This document shows, one piece after another, positions 1-7,281 of a stretch of 23,344 nt of DNA. Source of the stretch: JAHOYW01 sp964515915. Its GTDB lineage: Bacteria > Verrucomicrobiota > Lentisphaeria > Victivallales > Victivallaceae. Under the pieces are notes generated by a model. That model searched no databases and was not told the origin of the DNA. It was given only the letters and a program-made list of their open reading frames with translations. The stretch's first letter is position 1, and every line of letters starts with the position of its first letter. The stretch lies in contig CAZEXM010000029.1 in NCBI GenBank assembly GCA_964515915.1, forward strand, positions 1 through 23,344, given 5' to 3'. The position numbers and the translations under genes were made by a program.

Positions 1-97
1 TGAGCTACATTTTTTATATACAATGCGAATATTTAAGCTGTATAGTGTACTAGCGAGTCTTCATCTCAAGCATTCGCAAGATCTTAAACACTGAATA

Positions 98-381
98 ATA
101 CCGATTTGCAATCTTAGAGATAGTAAAGATTGCATTAATTATCCCTGAAGGGGATATTCACCGTAGCCCACGGCAACGCCGTGGGTATCATGTGCCCCCA
201 CGAATCGTTCCCTGTAAGGGAACTTCAAAATAAGGTCAATAATAATCGAAAAATGATTGAAGTTCCCCTACAGGGAACATTATATATCTTATTCTATACC
301 CAGCGCGTTGCACTGGGCTACGATAAGAAACCTCGTTGAGGTTTTTTTACTGATACTATCCCTTAGATTGCAAATTGGTAT
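98..381. mobile_element. MITE-like nested-palindrome element
   Basis: The element is bounded by 17-bp terminal inverted repeats (98-114 and 365-381) that match at 16 of 17 positions. Nested inside are an inverted pair of a 27-28 bp motif (162-189 and 295-322, about 24 of 28 matching after inversion; each copy is itself a hairpin) and an inverted pair of a 22-bp motif (207-228 and 257-278, 21 of 22 matching, each containing a GTTCCC...GGGAAC hairpin). All pairs centre near position 241, so either strand could fold into one long branched hairpin. There is no coding capacity. This organisation resembles non-autonomous miniature elements; the family is not identified and no clear target-site duplication is seen. 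A structured non-coding RNA or a recombination substrate are alternatives. Confidence 0.6.
328..348 (+). terminator. Terminator-like hairpin inside the palindromic element
   Basis: A 7-bp stem AAACCTC/GAGGTTT (328-334 and 338-344) with a GTT loop runs into a T-tract that ends at 348. It has the form of a rho-independent terminator on the + strand. It lies inside the 98-381 element, so it may travel with that element rather than serve a neighbouring gene. Confidence 0.45.
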
Positions 382-413
382 AACAAAAGGCACACATTGT
401 GCTATTATACTCT

Positions 414-578
414 ATGAAACATTATAGCTGGGACAACGAAAAGAACATTCTGCTGAAAGAAACTAGAGGAATCTGTTTTGAGCATATTGTTATGCGTGCA
501 GAAAAAGGAGATTTACTGGATATCATCAAAAATCGTATAAAACAACGCAAAACAAAGAAAAAAGTGGACAGAAAGTAG
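414..578 (+). pseudogene. BrnT-like toxin, truncated N-terminal fragment
   Basis: This 54-codon reading frame starts 32 bp after the palindromic element. Its first 40 residues (MKHYSWDNEKN... to ...GDLLDIIKN) follow the opening of BrnT-type/DUF4258-like ribonuclease toxins: a W-D-x-x-K-N motif, then an F-E-x-I-V helix and a G-x-L-L-D-I-I segment. Family members run to about 85-95 residues with a beta-sheet second half. Here that half is replaced by a short lysine/arginine tail that ends inside the IS-end-like repeat at 557-582. It is therefore probably a toxin gene cut by an insertion and now inactive. No antitoxin gene follows. The family assignment rests on recalled motif similarity only. 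Confidence 0.45.
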
Positions 579-747
579 ACATTGCAAATGAATAAAAAAA
601 CTATCAACTTATTTAATATTAACTATTTGTATTATGTAAAATGGTACCCCGGACAGGATTCTGTTATTTTTGCTTAACCTCCTTGTTGTTAACTGTTTAA
701 TTTAGACTGCTGTTTTTTATTATGTCCACTTTGGGTCTACTTTTTTC
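557..747. repeat. Paired 26-bp inverted repeats resembling IS ends
   Basis: Bases 557-582 and 722-747 are inverted copies matching at 22 of 26 positions. Each contains two direct copies of a 9-mer GTCYACTTT spaced by 3-4 bases and ends in a T6/A6 run. Doubled GTCCACTTT-type motifs at element ends recall IS21-like insertion sequences. Only about 140 bp lie between the arms and there is no transposase, so this would be a solo or internally deleted remnant. It overlaps the 3' end of the toxin fragment and encloses the tRNA-end-like sequence. Confidence 0.45.
642..661 (-). other. tRNA 3'-end-like sequence, candidate attachment site scar
   Basis: On the minus strand this reads GAATCCTGTCCGGGGTACCA: the end of a T-loop (GAAT), the 3' side of a T-stem (CCTGT), a seven-base acceptor strand (CCGGGGT), a discriminator A and CCA. 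The rest of a tRNA (D-arm, anticodon arm) is absent on either side. Integrative elements often duplicate exactly this part of a tRNA gene as attL/attR, and an integrase remnant ends only about 94 bp away. A chance match is possible. Confidence 0.4.
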
Positions 748-754
748 GCGGTCG

Positions 755-993
755 TTATCCGCTTTTAAACGCTTTTAATAAATCAACAGGATTATGATAA
801 TCACCGTAAGCGCGTTTGCATCGTTGACGAATGTCCTATTGCACTTCCTATTTGCTCATCATTAAATCCAGCCTTCCGCATCTTGTCAACAAAATAATGC
901 CTGAAACAATGAAATGTTTTATCTTCAATTTTTAATAGCTTTTAGCTTTTTTATAATTACATCCTGAATCCGTGAAAGAATTTCCGGATTCCC
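755..993 (-). pseudogene. Tyrosine recombinase (integrase), C-terminal remnant
   Basis: Minus-strand translation gives a recognisable catalytic C-terminus of a phage-type integrase. It contains ...KTFHCFRHYFVDKMRKAG (the H-x-x-R box), then IGHSSTMQTR (the GH box), and in another frame YGDYHNPVDLLKAFKSG with the nucleophilic Tyr, followed by a natural TAA at 757-755. The reading frame breaks just before that Tyr (about 808-812), so the version read straight through stops at 803-801. A second break around 935-945 separates an upstream piece (GNPEILSRIQDVIIKKLKAIKN). The N-terminal and core-binding domains are missing. It is a decayed integrase lying next to the tRNA-end-like site, the usual arrangement at the edge of a genomic island. 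Confidence 0.7.
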
Positions 994-1008
994 TTTTTTT
1001 GCTAATTG

Positions 1009-1029
1009 ATTGGCTAAAAATCAGCCAAT
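1009..1029. repeat. Small inverted repeat upstream of the regulator promoter
   Basis: ATTGGCT and AGCCAAT form a 7-bp stem around a 7-nt A-rich loop. There is no adjacent T-tract on either strand, so a terminator is not supported. It could be a protein-binding dyad or chance. Nothing else is recognisable between about 994 and 1111. Confidence 0.3.
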
Positions 1030-1111
1030 TTACTCAATTCAGCATAAAAGTGGGGGATGATATTTTTTAACATTTTCTCTGATTTTTTTCGTTATATTTT
1101 TACTATAGCTA

Positions 1112-1140
1112 TTGACAAATAAAAACTTATACATTATAAT
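1112..1140 (+). promoter_or_regulatory. Consensus sigma-70 promoter of regulator/operon
   Basis: TTGACA (1112-1117), a 17-bp spacer, and TATAAT (1135-1140) match the consensus perfectly in both hexamers and spacing. The start codon of the regulator lies 54 bp beyond the -10 box. All following genes point the same way, so this may also drive the long downstream operon. Such a strong core promoter fits one held off by a repressor. Confidence 0.85.
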
Positions 1141-1162
1141 ATTAGGTAAACATTAGGTAAAC
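1141..1162 (+). promoter_or_regulatory. Tandem 11-bp repeats, candidate operator
   Basis: ATTAGGTAAAC is repeated exactly twice head to tail (1141-1151 and 1152-1162), starting at the base after the -10 hexamer and covering the expected transcription start. The 11-bp spacing places both copies on the same face of the helix. Its position suggests an operator for autorepression by the adjacent GntR/LacI protein. GntR and LacI proteins usually bind inverted repeats, so a direct-repeat operator would be unusual. Confidence 0.6.
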
Positions 1163-1193
1163 TATAAAAAATCAATAGCTTATTGCACACAAT

Positions 1194-2351
1194 ATGACAG
1201 CTTTACAGAATATAAAACTTGATAAAAGCACTCCGTACCCGGTTTATCTGCAACTGTCCGAAGCTTTACGGAATAAAATAATGCTGGGCAAATTCAAACC
1301 TGACTACGCGTTGCCGGAAGAACGGGAAATGAGCCGTTATTTCGGCATCAGCCGCCCGACCCTGCGTAAATCCCTGAAACTCCTGGAAAACGACGGCTTC
1401 ATCTACAAAATCCGCGGACGGGGAGTATTCATTGCCGCCCGGGATGAAGCACCTGTAAAGAAATTGGAGTATTCCAGTCGAGCAGTCGGAATCTCGTTTT
1501 TTGAAGCTTTTGAAGAATCCCACACAGTAATCACCAGTAATGGTGCGACATCTTACCTGCGGGAGAAAAATTTCCTGACCATGCGAATGAATTATTTTAA
1601 TTTAGATGATGAACGTGAGCATATCCGGGCCAATCATCATTTATTGTCGGGAATAATTATCCATATCCCTTTTGTGGGAACTCATAAAAGTGAAAGAAAT
1701 ATCAATTTTGCCCGTTCTTTCGGCTTGCCGGTGGTGATTACTTACCATCCGGAATTTGTTGGTAAAAACCTTGAAGTAGACGCAGTGGAAAGTGATGACA
1801 TTCAAGGTGTAAAAAGTGCGATTGACTATTTTCAGAGCCGGGGACATAAGCAAGTTACATTTGTTTGCGCTAATTCTAATAGAGAAGTATTAAGTTTGCG
1901 TCGTGAAGGATATCACAGAGCCATAAATGAAGCGGGAATGACCGAGGACATAGTTTCCCTTAAAAATCCAAAGGAAAGTAGTACATCTGTAATTAATGAT
2001 GCTCTGGAAAGTGCTTTGGAACTGTTTAAGACCCGCAAGAAGCTGCCGACTGCAATTCTTGCTGAAAATGATATGACGGCAATCGGCATTTACAGTGCCA
2101 TGAAAGAAATGGGTATCAGTAATGATGATATTGAATTGATTGGTTACGGGAACGATATCGAGGCGAAGATGTTTTTCCCTGATAATAAACTGCCGTTTTC
2201 AAGCGTGGCAGTTGACCGCGCCGGAATTGGCCGCAAAGCTGTGGAACTACTTTTGAAACGTCTGGAAACACCATCAATGCCGTTTAGAACCGTAAAGGTT
2301 CCAACCAAACTGATTCATTGCAAAACAACAAAAGAAACTAAGCAAATATAA
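1194..2351 (+). CDS. GntR/LacI hybrid transcriptional regulator (AraR-like)
   Basis: The protein has 385 residues. Residues 12-82 are a GntR winged helix-turn-helix (PVYLQLSEALRNKI..., ERE-MSRYFGISRPTLRKSLKLLENDGFI, then the wing IRGRGVFIA). The rest is a LacI/periplasmic-binding-protein-like effector domain: an SDDIQGVKSAIDYFQSRGHKQVTFV block, an AILAENDMTAIGIYSAMKEMGI block and the VAVDRAGIGRKAVELLLKRL C-terminal helix. This is the AraR-type layout, in which a sugar or related small ligand releases DNA binding. It is the first gene after a consensus promoter with tandem repeats, so it probably represses itself and the downstream catabolic genes. No good Shine-Dalgarno precedes the ATG; the start is chosen because it places the HTH at the usual distance from the N-terminus. 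The effector cannot be read from sequence. Confidence 0.88.
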   Translation: MTALQNIKLDKSTPYPVYLQLSEALRNKIMLGKFKPDYALPEEREMSRYFGISRPTLRKSLKLLENDGFIYKIRGRGVFIAARDEAPVKKLEYSSRAVGISFFEAFEESHTVITSNGATSYLREKNFLTMRMNYFNLDDEREHIRANHHLLSGIIIHIPFVGTHKSERNINFARSFGLPVVITYHPEFVGKNLEVDAVESDDIQGVKSAIDYFQSRGHKQVTFVCANSNREVLSLRREGYHRAINEAGMTEDIVSLKNPKESSTSVINDALESALELFKTRKKLPTAILAENDMTAIGIYSAMKEMGISNDDIELIGYGNDIEAKMFFPDNKLPFSSVAVDRAGIGRKAVELLLKRLETPSMPFRTVKVPTKLIHCKTTKETKQI

Positions 2352-2372
2352 ACAAGTAAAACGAAATGTAGC

Positions 2373-2415
2373 CGCCTCTGTCTCAGAGGCGAAAGTGTTT
2401 GAACGGCTGAGACAG
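2373..2415 (+). promoter_or_regulatory. Two mutually exclusive hairpins in the regulator-operon gap
   Basis: In the 151-bp gap after the regulator, 2373-2380 pairs perfectly with 2384-2391 (8-bp GC-rich stem, TCT loop). Part of that hairpin, 2378-2386, is also perfectly complementary to 2407-2415 (9 bp, 20-nt loop). The two structures cannot coexist. There is no T-tract after either stem, so a classical intrinsic terminator is not supported. A pause, processing or translational-control element for the operon is possible; chance remains possible for the weaker pairing. Confidence 0.4.
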
Positions 2416-2502
2416 TTGCATGTTATTAGGAGCTGTGAGGAAGCTGCTAAGATAAAAGTAAAGATGTCTGAAACGAAAAAAACAAAAAAATGGAGGTTTA
2501 AA

Positions 2503-3213
2503 ATGTCTTGTAATAAATTGAAAATTTTCACACTCGTGGAGCTCCTCGTTGTGATCGCCATCATAGCGATCCTTGCTTCAATGTTGTTGCCGGCCTTGAG
2601 TAAAGCCAAAGAAAAGGCGGTTATGATTAACTGTCGTAATCAACAGAAACAGATTTATAATTTCTTTGCTTTTTATGCCAGCGATTTTGATGATTTCTGG
2701 CCGGCGGTATATTTTGCTGACTATCCAACCTACCATCAAACTTGGGTCCAGCTACTATATGATTTGTATTCTCCCAACAATGCATATATTTTCAATTGTC
2801 CGACCGACCGTGATACAGCCTTGAAACAGAACGGTGGTGGCGCCTTTGGTGCAAAAGTGAGTCGGACTTACGGTGTGGCGTTATGGAAGAATGATGACGC
2901 GAACTGGAAAGATGATAATAAGTACCAACCTTCCACCAATCGTTTTGGCTGTTATAAGATATCTCACTGGACAAATTCCAAGCGGCCGTGCAAGATTTTG
3001 TTCAGTGACAGCCTCAGCAAAAACTGTGAAATGGAATATTACAATTACTCCAGGGGCGGTGCGACTGCGGGGCCCGGTCTGGTCCATCAGAAGCGCGCCA
3101 ACTACATCAATACCGACGGAAGCGCCGCTGATGGCAATTACGAATTCTTTAGAAATACTAAAACCTTAAACAATAAAACATATTCTTTCTATCCGTATTA
3201 TCCTAATTGGTAA
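2503..3213 (+). CDS. Pseudopilin-like protein, FTLVE leader and H-X9-DG motif
   Basis: The protein has 236 residues. The N-terminus is a short basic leader (MSCNKLKI), then FTLVELLVVIAIIAILAS, the type IV prepilin cleavage/methylation motif with Glu at +5 (Glu13) and a hydrophobic helix. The residue before the cleavage site is Ile rather than Gly. Near the end His195 and Asp205-Gly206 form the H-X9-DG motif that marks the large pseudopilin-like families of Planctomycetes and Lentisphaerae. It is expected to be membrane-anchored and processed by a prepilin peptidase; the function of this family is not established. I chose the start at 2503 because GGAGG sits 6 nt upstream and the leader then has normal length. 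An in-frame upstream ATG at 2395 would put 36 charged residues before the motif. Confidence 0.85.
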   Translation: MSCNKLKIFTLVELLVVIAIIAILASMLLPALSKAKEKAVMINCRNQQKQIYNFFAFYASDFDDFWPAVYFADYPTYHQTWVQLLYDLYSPNNAYIFNCPTDRDTALKQNGGGAFGAKVSRTYGVALWKNDDANWKDDNKYQPSTNRFGCYKISHWTNSKRPCKILFSDSLSKNCEMEYYNYSRGGATAGPGLVHQKRANYINTDGSAADGNYEFFRNTKTLNNKTYSFYPYYPNW

Positions 3214-3294
3214 TAATAGTAAATTATGGCTAAACAATTATTAGTGTTCTTAAAAGCATTTGACAAAAACAAACACATTTAAAAGGAAAAGAGT

Positions 3295-6200
3295 ATGACG
3301 CGCAATAACTGGGTAAAAGCAAGCCGGATTTTAACTATGATTATTTTGGGAAGCATCCTTGGAATAACTCAAAACGTTTCAGCAAAGGAAAAGAATCCTT
3401 CATTTCTGGTGTTGATCGGCAAGCAGCAGGAAGGCTCTCCTACATTCCGGGGGCATAAACGGGGAGCGGCTAAACCGCACCGCATTCTCAAAGGCAAACT
3501 TGAAAAGCAGGGCTGGACCTACGAAATCGCGGCGTTTTCTCCACAAGTAACCATGGATTATCTAAAACAGTTTAACGTGGTACTTCTGGGGACGGGCGGT
3601 GAAGGCGGTCAGAAGGCGTTATGGACAAAACTCAGCGGTAAAGTCGGCAAACTGCTGCTGGAATACGTTAAGGAAGGCGGAGGACTGTTGGTGATGCGTA
3701 ACCCCGGCTGGCAGTTCGGACGTGATATTGATGAATTCAATATGTGGTTGAAACCTGCCGGTATAAAGATATTAAACGAACAGATCACCGACTATGGAGC
3801 CCGCTTGAAAACCCTGTCAAACGCGAGTTTGTTCTGGAGCGATAATATCACTCCCCATCCCGTTACAAAAGGGGTTGAAGGATTCTTCTATCCGGATGTC
3901 TACACTAAAGGCTATGCCCGGTACTCTGATTTCAGTTCCCCGGTAAAAGCCGACAAAAACTGGAAAATTCTGGTTCGGGGTTCAAAAAGCGCGAAAAGTT
4001 ATGAGCGTAAGAAAGCTGGTAAACTGCAAGCGGAAAATCCCGGTTCATATAAATCTGCACCGCCGATTCTGGCGGTTCGTGATTACGGCAAAGGCCGGAT
4101 CGCGGTAATGCCCGTGGCAAGTTCCTGTTACTGGCAGGATGGTTATCACATTTTCTGGGACAGCGGCTTAATCATGAACGGCGAAAAGAAAGGGATGAAA
4201 GGCAGCGGCGAACGCCTGATGCTGAATATGATGAACTACCTTGCCGCTCCTTCACTCGGAAAATTCGGTGGATATGCAAGCAAACCTCCAGCCAAAAAAG
4301 CTATTGACGTCGGCTTCGCCAGAATCAACTGGGACCGTGCCAGGTATAAAGACAAATATATGCCTTATCTCATGAAAGGATTAATCGGCGCCAGAAGTTC
4401 ATTATCATCCGGCAAAGGCAGGCCGGAGGAATTCATTGCCGCCGCTAAAAAAGCGGGTTATCAATTTATCGCTTTTACGGAAACCCTTGAGCAGATGACC
4501 GAAGCAAAATTCACCAAACTCAAAGCTATCTGCGCCAAAGCCAGCAATGATAAATTCAAGGCCTATCAGGGGCTGACCTACCGCGACGAATCCGGCAATA
4601 CCTGGATGGTGTTCTCAGATAAACTGTTCTGGCCGCAACCAGCATGGTTCAGCAAAAAGAAACCGGGACATCTCGGAGTAAACAATCCGCTGGTGCGTGG
4701 CTGGGGATTTCCCCCGATCATCATGGTAACGCCCGGGAAAAATCCGGAACCGGCATATTGCCAGGGCAATTTTAAAATCATCAGCGTTTACACATACAAA
4801 AACGGCAAACTGCTGGAAAATTCCTTTGCAACTTATCTCCGCTTATTGAATAACTCTTACCATCTTGCCCCGGTATCAGTCCACATTACCACCAGTCCGG
4901 CAGCAGTAGCCATTGCGGCGAAAACCGGTTTCCAAAGCTATATTCGCTGGGAAACCCCGAATGTAGTGGAAGCCATTTCCGGGTTCACCGCAAAGTATAA
5001 GGGACGATATCGCTATTTTCGCTCATCGTATATCTCTGAAGGCCCGATGATTGAAGACAACCGGATTCTCAATTTTGGCAGTTCAGATCTGGCAATAAAG
5101 GACAATGACCGCTGGCGGCTGCACCTGATGGCCAGTTCTCCTGTCGGGCTCAAGGAAGTTAGCATGATTAATACCCATAACGGCAAACCCTGGCGGCGGT
5201 ACCTGCTCCATGGCAAAAAAAACTTCGATATGAATATCGACGGATGGCACGACCGCCAATACCAAATGGTCCCGGTGGTTACCGACATGCAGGGAAAAAA
5301 GGCCATTGGCTGGGAGGCCTGGACCTGCACACAGGAAAACAGCTTTCCCCGCTGCAGCGATAACTACAATACCATGCCGCGCGGCAAATGGTGGGGACAA
5401 CCTAAGGAACTCCAGAATATCCACGGTTTTGAAAACTATCTAGCGGTGCGTAACTTCAGATATTTTGGAACCCCGATTTTTGGCGGGGTAAGGCTCGATG
5501 GCGAAAGTGCCCGCCCGGCCATTGAATACCATCCCGTAATTGCCAGCCGCTTCGGAACCATCATCGACTGTTTGATTGACCACCATTATCCCAGAAGCGC
5601 CAGCGGAAATCTGGATAAAACCGACCAGGAACAAGTGGCAGTTCCAAACCAGTATTACCAAGGGAAAATCCGCTACACTTTCTTCTCGCCCAGAATGGAT
5701 TCATCCCTGATTGAATTAGTTGAAGGAAAATTGAATATTCTGAAACCTTTCAAAACCAGCTCAATCATCATTTTTAGTGCTCTCGGCAGGAAACAAGCGG
5801 AAACCGTTTGCGCGTCCGGCAAAGGCCGTTCTTTCCTGTCCGGTGTTCTGGAGAAACAGAAACGCTTTTACCGGGGCACCCTTCCTAAGAACGGTTACGC
5901 GGCACTTTTCTCCGACTCGTTTAAAGGTTCCCTCGGAATAGTGTCCCTTCAAGACGATATTTCATATACTGGTTATGCAAACCGCAACTTTGTCAATAAA
6001 GCATTGCGGGCGTCTATTGGCCGTGGCAAACAGAACCTGAAAAAAGGTGATGTCATAAAGTATCGTTATCTCGGAGTAATCAGCAAACTCAATCCGGAAC
6101 CGAGCAATAAATTCATGGAGGACATTGTAGGTAAGCTCGGACTTGCCGGAAAACCCGCTTATCAAGTTAAACCGAACACCGGCAAAGTCCTCAGTACGGA

Positions 6201-6708
6201 TTATATCCTCCGGCTTGAAGCTGCGAATTACGCTTTCACCGGAACTTTCAGTCGTGCCAGACTACCGCTGAACCTGCCGGTATTAATTAAAGGACTCAAC
6301 CCGAATTGGGATGCCGGAATTCTCTACAAAGGACGGAACCGGCTATTGATTCCCGAATGGATTGTCAATGATTACGGAGAACGCTATGTCGAACAAAAAC
6401 CACGAACCCGCAACAATGAATTGTATCATTTTCCCGTACTGGCAGACGGGACGGGTTTCCTTCAGGTGGACACTGAGCTGGGTAAGCGCAATGTTTTTAT
6501 CGGAAATTTGCTGACCGCTGACAACCCCGATGTAAAATTACTGTTACTTGACAAGCGCACCGGCAAGGGAAAATTCGAGGTGCACAATCCTACGGATCAG
6601 GACATCACCTGTACTGTAAAACCAGGTTCGGGCTTCAATCTACTCGGCAACTTTACAAAAAAAGTAACTGTCAAAGTGGGAAGTTCTGAAATTATAAATA
6701 TAAAGTAA
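3295..6708 (+). CDS. Exported ThuA/GATase-like + degenerate PHP-like protein
   Basis: The protein has 1137 residues with a signal peptide (basic start, hydrophobic MIILGSILGI, likely cleavage after Val-Ser-Ala30). Residues about 33-325 resemble the ThuA/class-I glutamine-amidotransferase-like fold seen in glycan-related proteins (FLVLIG, VVLLGTGGEGG, YVKEGGGLLVMRN, ILAVRDYGKGRIAVMPV). Residues about 340-560 resemble a PHP metallohydrolase, but the metal motifs are missing: the H-x-H turn is replaced by ARSSLSSG (366-373) and the T-D-H loop by TET (395-397). The C-terminal half looks beta-rich (CehA/McbA-like tail). I infer an exported, probably non-catalytic or binding protein. An AAGGA-type ribosome site precedes the ATG. 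Only 9 bp separate it from sulfatase A, so they are co-transcribed. Confidence 0.7.
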   Translation: MTRNNWVKASRILTMIILGSILGITQNVSAKEKNPSFLVLIGKQQEGSPTFRGHKRGAAKPHRILKGKLEKQGWTYEIAAFSPQVTMDYLKQFNVVLLGTGGEGGQKALWTKLSGKVGKLLLEYVKEGGGLLVMRNPGWQFGRDIDEFNMWLKPAGIKILNEQITDYGARLKTLSNASLFWSDNITPHPVTKGVEGFFYPDVYTKGYARYSDFSSPVKADKNWKILVRGSKSAKSYERKKAGKLQAENPGSYKSAPPILAVRDYGKGRIAVMPVASSCYWQDGYHIFWDSGLIMNGEKKGMKGSGERLMLNMMNYLAAPSLGKFGGYASKPPAKKAIDVGFARINWDRARYKDKYMPYLMKGLIGARSSLSSGKGRPEEFIAAAKKAGYQFIAFTETLEQMTEAKFTKLKAICAKASNDKFKAYQGLTYRDESGNTWMVFSDKLFWPQPAWFSKKKPGHLGVNNPLVRGWGFPPIIMVTPGKNPEPAYCQGNFKIISVYTYKNGKLLENSFATYLRLLNNSYHLAPVSVHITTSPAAVAIAAKTGFQSYIRWETPNVVEAISGFTAKYKGRYRYFRSSYISEGPMIEDNRILNFGSSDLAIKDNDRWRLHLMASSPVGLKEVSMINTHNGKPWRRYLLHGKKNFDMNIDGWHDRQYQMVPVVTDMQGKKAIGWEAWTCTQENSFPRCSDNYNTMPRGKWWGQPKELQNIHGFENYLAVRNFRYFGTPIFGGVRLDGESARPAIEYHPVIASRFGTIIDCLIDHHYPRSASGNLDKTDQEQVAVPNQYYQGKIRYTFFSPRMDSSLIELVEGKLNILKPFKTSSIIIFSALGRKQAETVCASGKGRSFLSGVLEKQKRFYRGTLPKNGYAALFSDSFKGSLGIVSLQDDISYTGYANRNFVNKALRASIGRGKQNLKKGDVIKYRYLGVISKLNPEPSNKFMEDIVGKLGLAGKPAYQVKPNTGKVLSTDYILRLEAANYAFTGTFSRARLPLNLPVLIKGLNPNWDAGILYKGRNRLLIPEWIVNDYGERYVEQKPRTRNNELYHFPVLADGTGFLQVDTELGKRNVFIGNLLTADNPDVKLLLLDKRTGKGKFEVHNPTDQDITCTVKPGSGFNLLGNFTKKVTVKVGSSEIINIK

Positions 6709-6717
6709 AAAATCACA

Positions 6718-7281
6718 ATGAATAAAAATAAACCTAACATATTATTAATTTGTTCCGACCAGCATAACCCGATGATTACAGGTTGTTATGGTGATGAGAT
6801 TATTGATACTCCGAATATTGACCGCCTGTCACGGGAAGGAGCCACTTTTGATTCAGCGTATTGCAATTGTCCAATATCTGTACCTTCCCGCTTGAGTTTC
6901 CTTACCGGGCTCTATCCTTTTGAAACAGAGTGTCTTGGTAATGACAGCGCTCTGGACAGCATTGTCCCGACTTATGCACACATGGCGGCCATTGCCGGTT
7001 ATCATACGGTGCTCTCCGGCAGAATGCATTTAAAAGGGCCGGATCAGAGTCACGGTTTTATTGAGCGCTTGTTTGGAGATCATGCGCCTTATGAATTCTG
7101 GGCAGCAGAAAACAGTCTGGCTCCTCTGAATCCGGATTTGGGTAATATGTCAAAACCAGCCCCGCTGACTCAGGTTGGAGCAGGCAATACCAGTCGTCTT
7201 GATTATGACAAAGCGCTTACTGAGGCGACATGCGCATGGTTGCGGGATTACCACAGCAATGATCCTGAATACCATTTATGA
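6718..7281 (+). CDS. Sulfatase A, N-terminal part (Ser-type, frameshifted)
   Basis: These 187 residues are the first part of a type I (S1) sulfatase. The metal motif is SDQH (13-16). The formylglycine signature is S54-V-P-S-R58 followed by L-S-F-L-T-G, the Ser-type form matured by radical-SAM anSME enzymes. Residues 100-114 read SGRMHLKGPDQSHGF, close to the choline-sulfatase-like signature GKMHFxGPDQLHGF but with Arg for the usual Lys. There is no signal peptide, so it would act in the cytoplasm. The frame runs into TGA at 7279-7281 just where the family has a PFF-x-x-x-G-x-x-x-P-H segment, and that segment continues in the -1 frame (next entry). A one-base deletion near 7266-7271, or an assembly error, explains the break. 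If real, this half alone is inactive. Confidence 0.8.
   Translation: MNKNKPNILLICSDQHNPMITGCYGDEIIDTPNIDRLSREGATFDSAYCNCPISVPSRLSFLTGLYPFETECLGNDSALDSIVPTYAHMAAIAGYHTVLSGRMHLKGPDQSHGFIERLFGDHAPYEFWAAENSLAPLNPDLGNMSKPAPLTQVGAGNTSRLDYDKALTEATCAWLRDYHSNDPEYHL

Noticed and set aside
98..381. CRISPR array
   Set aside because: The repeats are few, inverted and nested, not regularly spaced direct repeats with unique spacers.
642..661. Complete tRNA gene
   Set aside because: Only the 3' portion is present; no D-arm, anticodon arm or 5' acceptor strand is found next to it.
3260..3295. Promoter before the 1137-residue protein (TTGACA at 3260-3265)
   Set aside because: The spacing position for a -10 box reads through the ribosome site and has no TATAAT-like hexamer.
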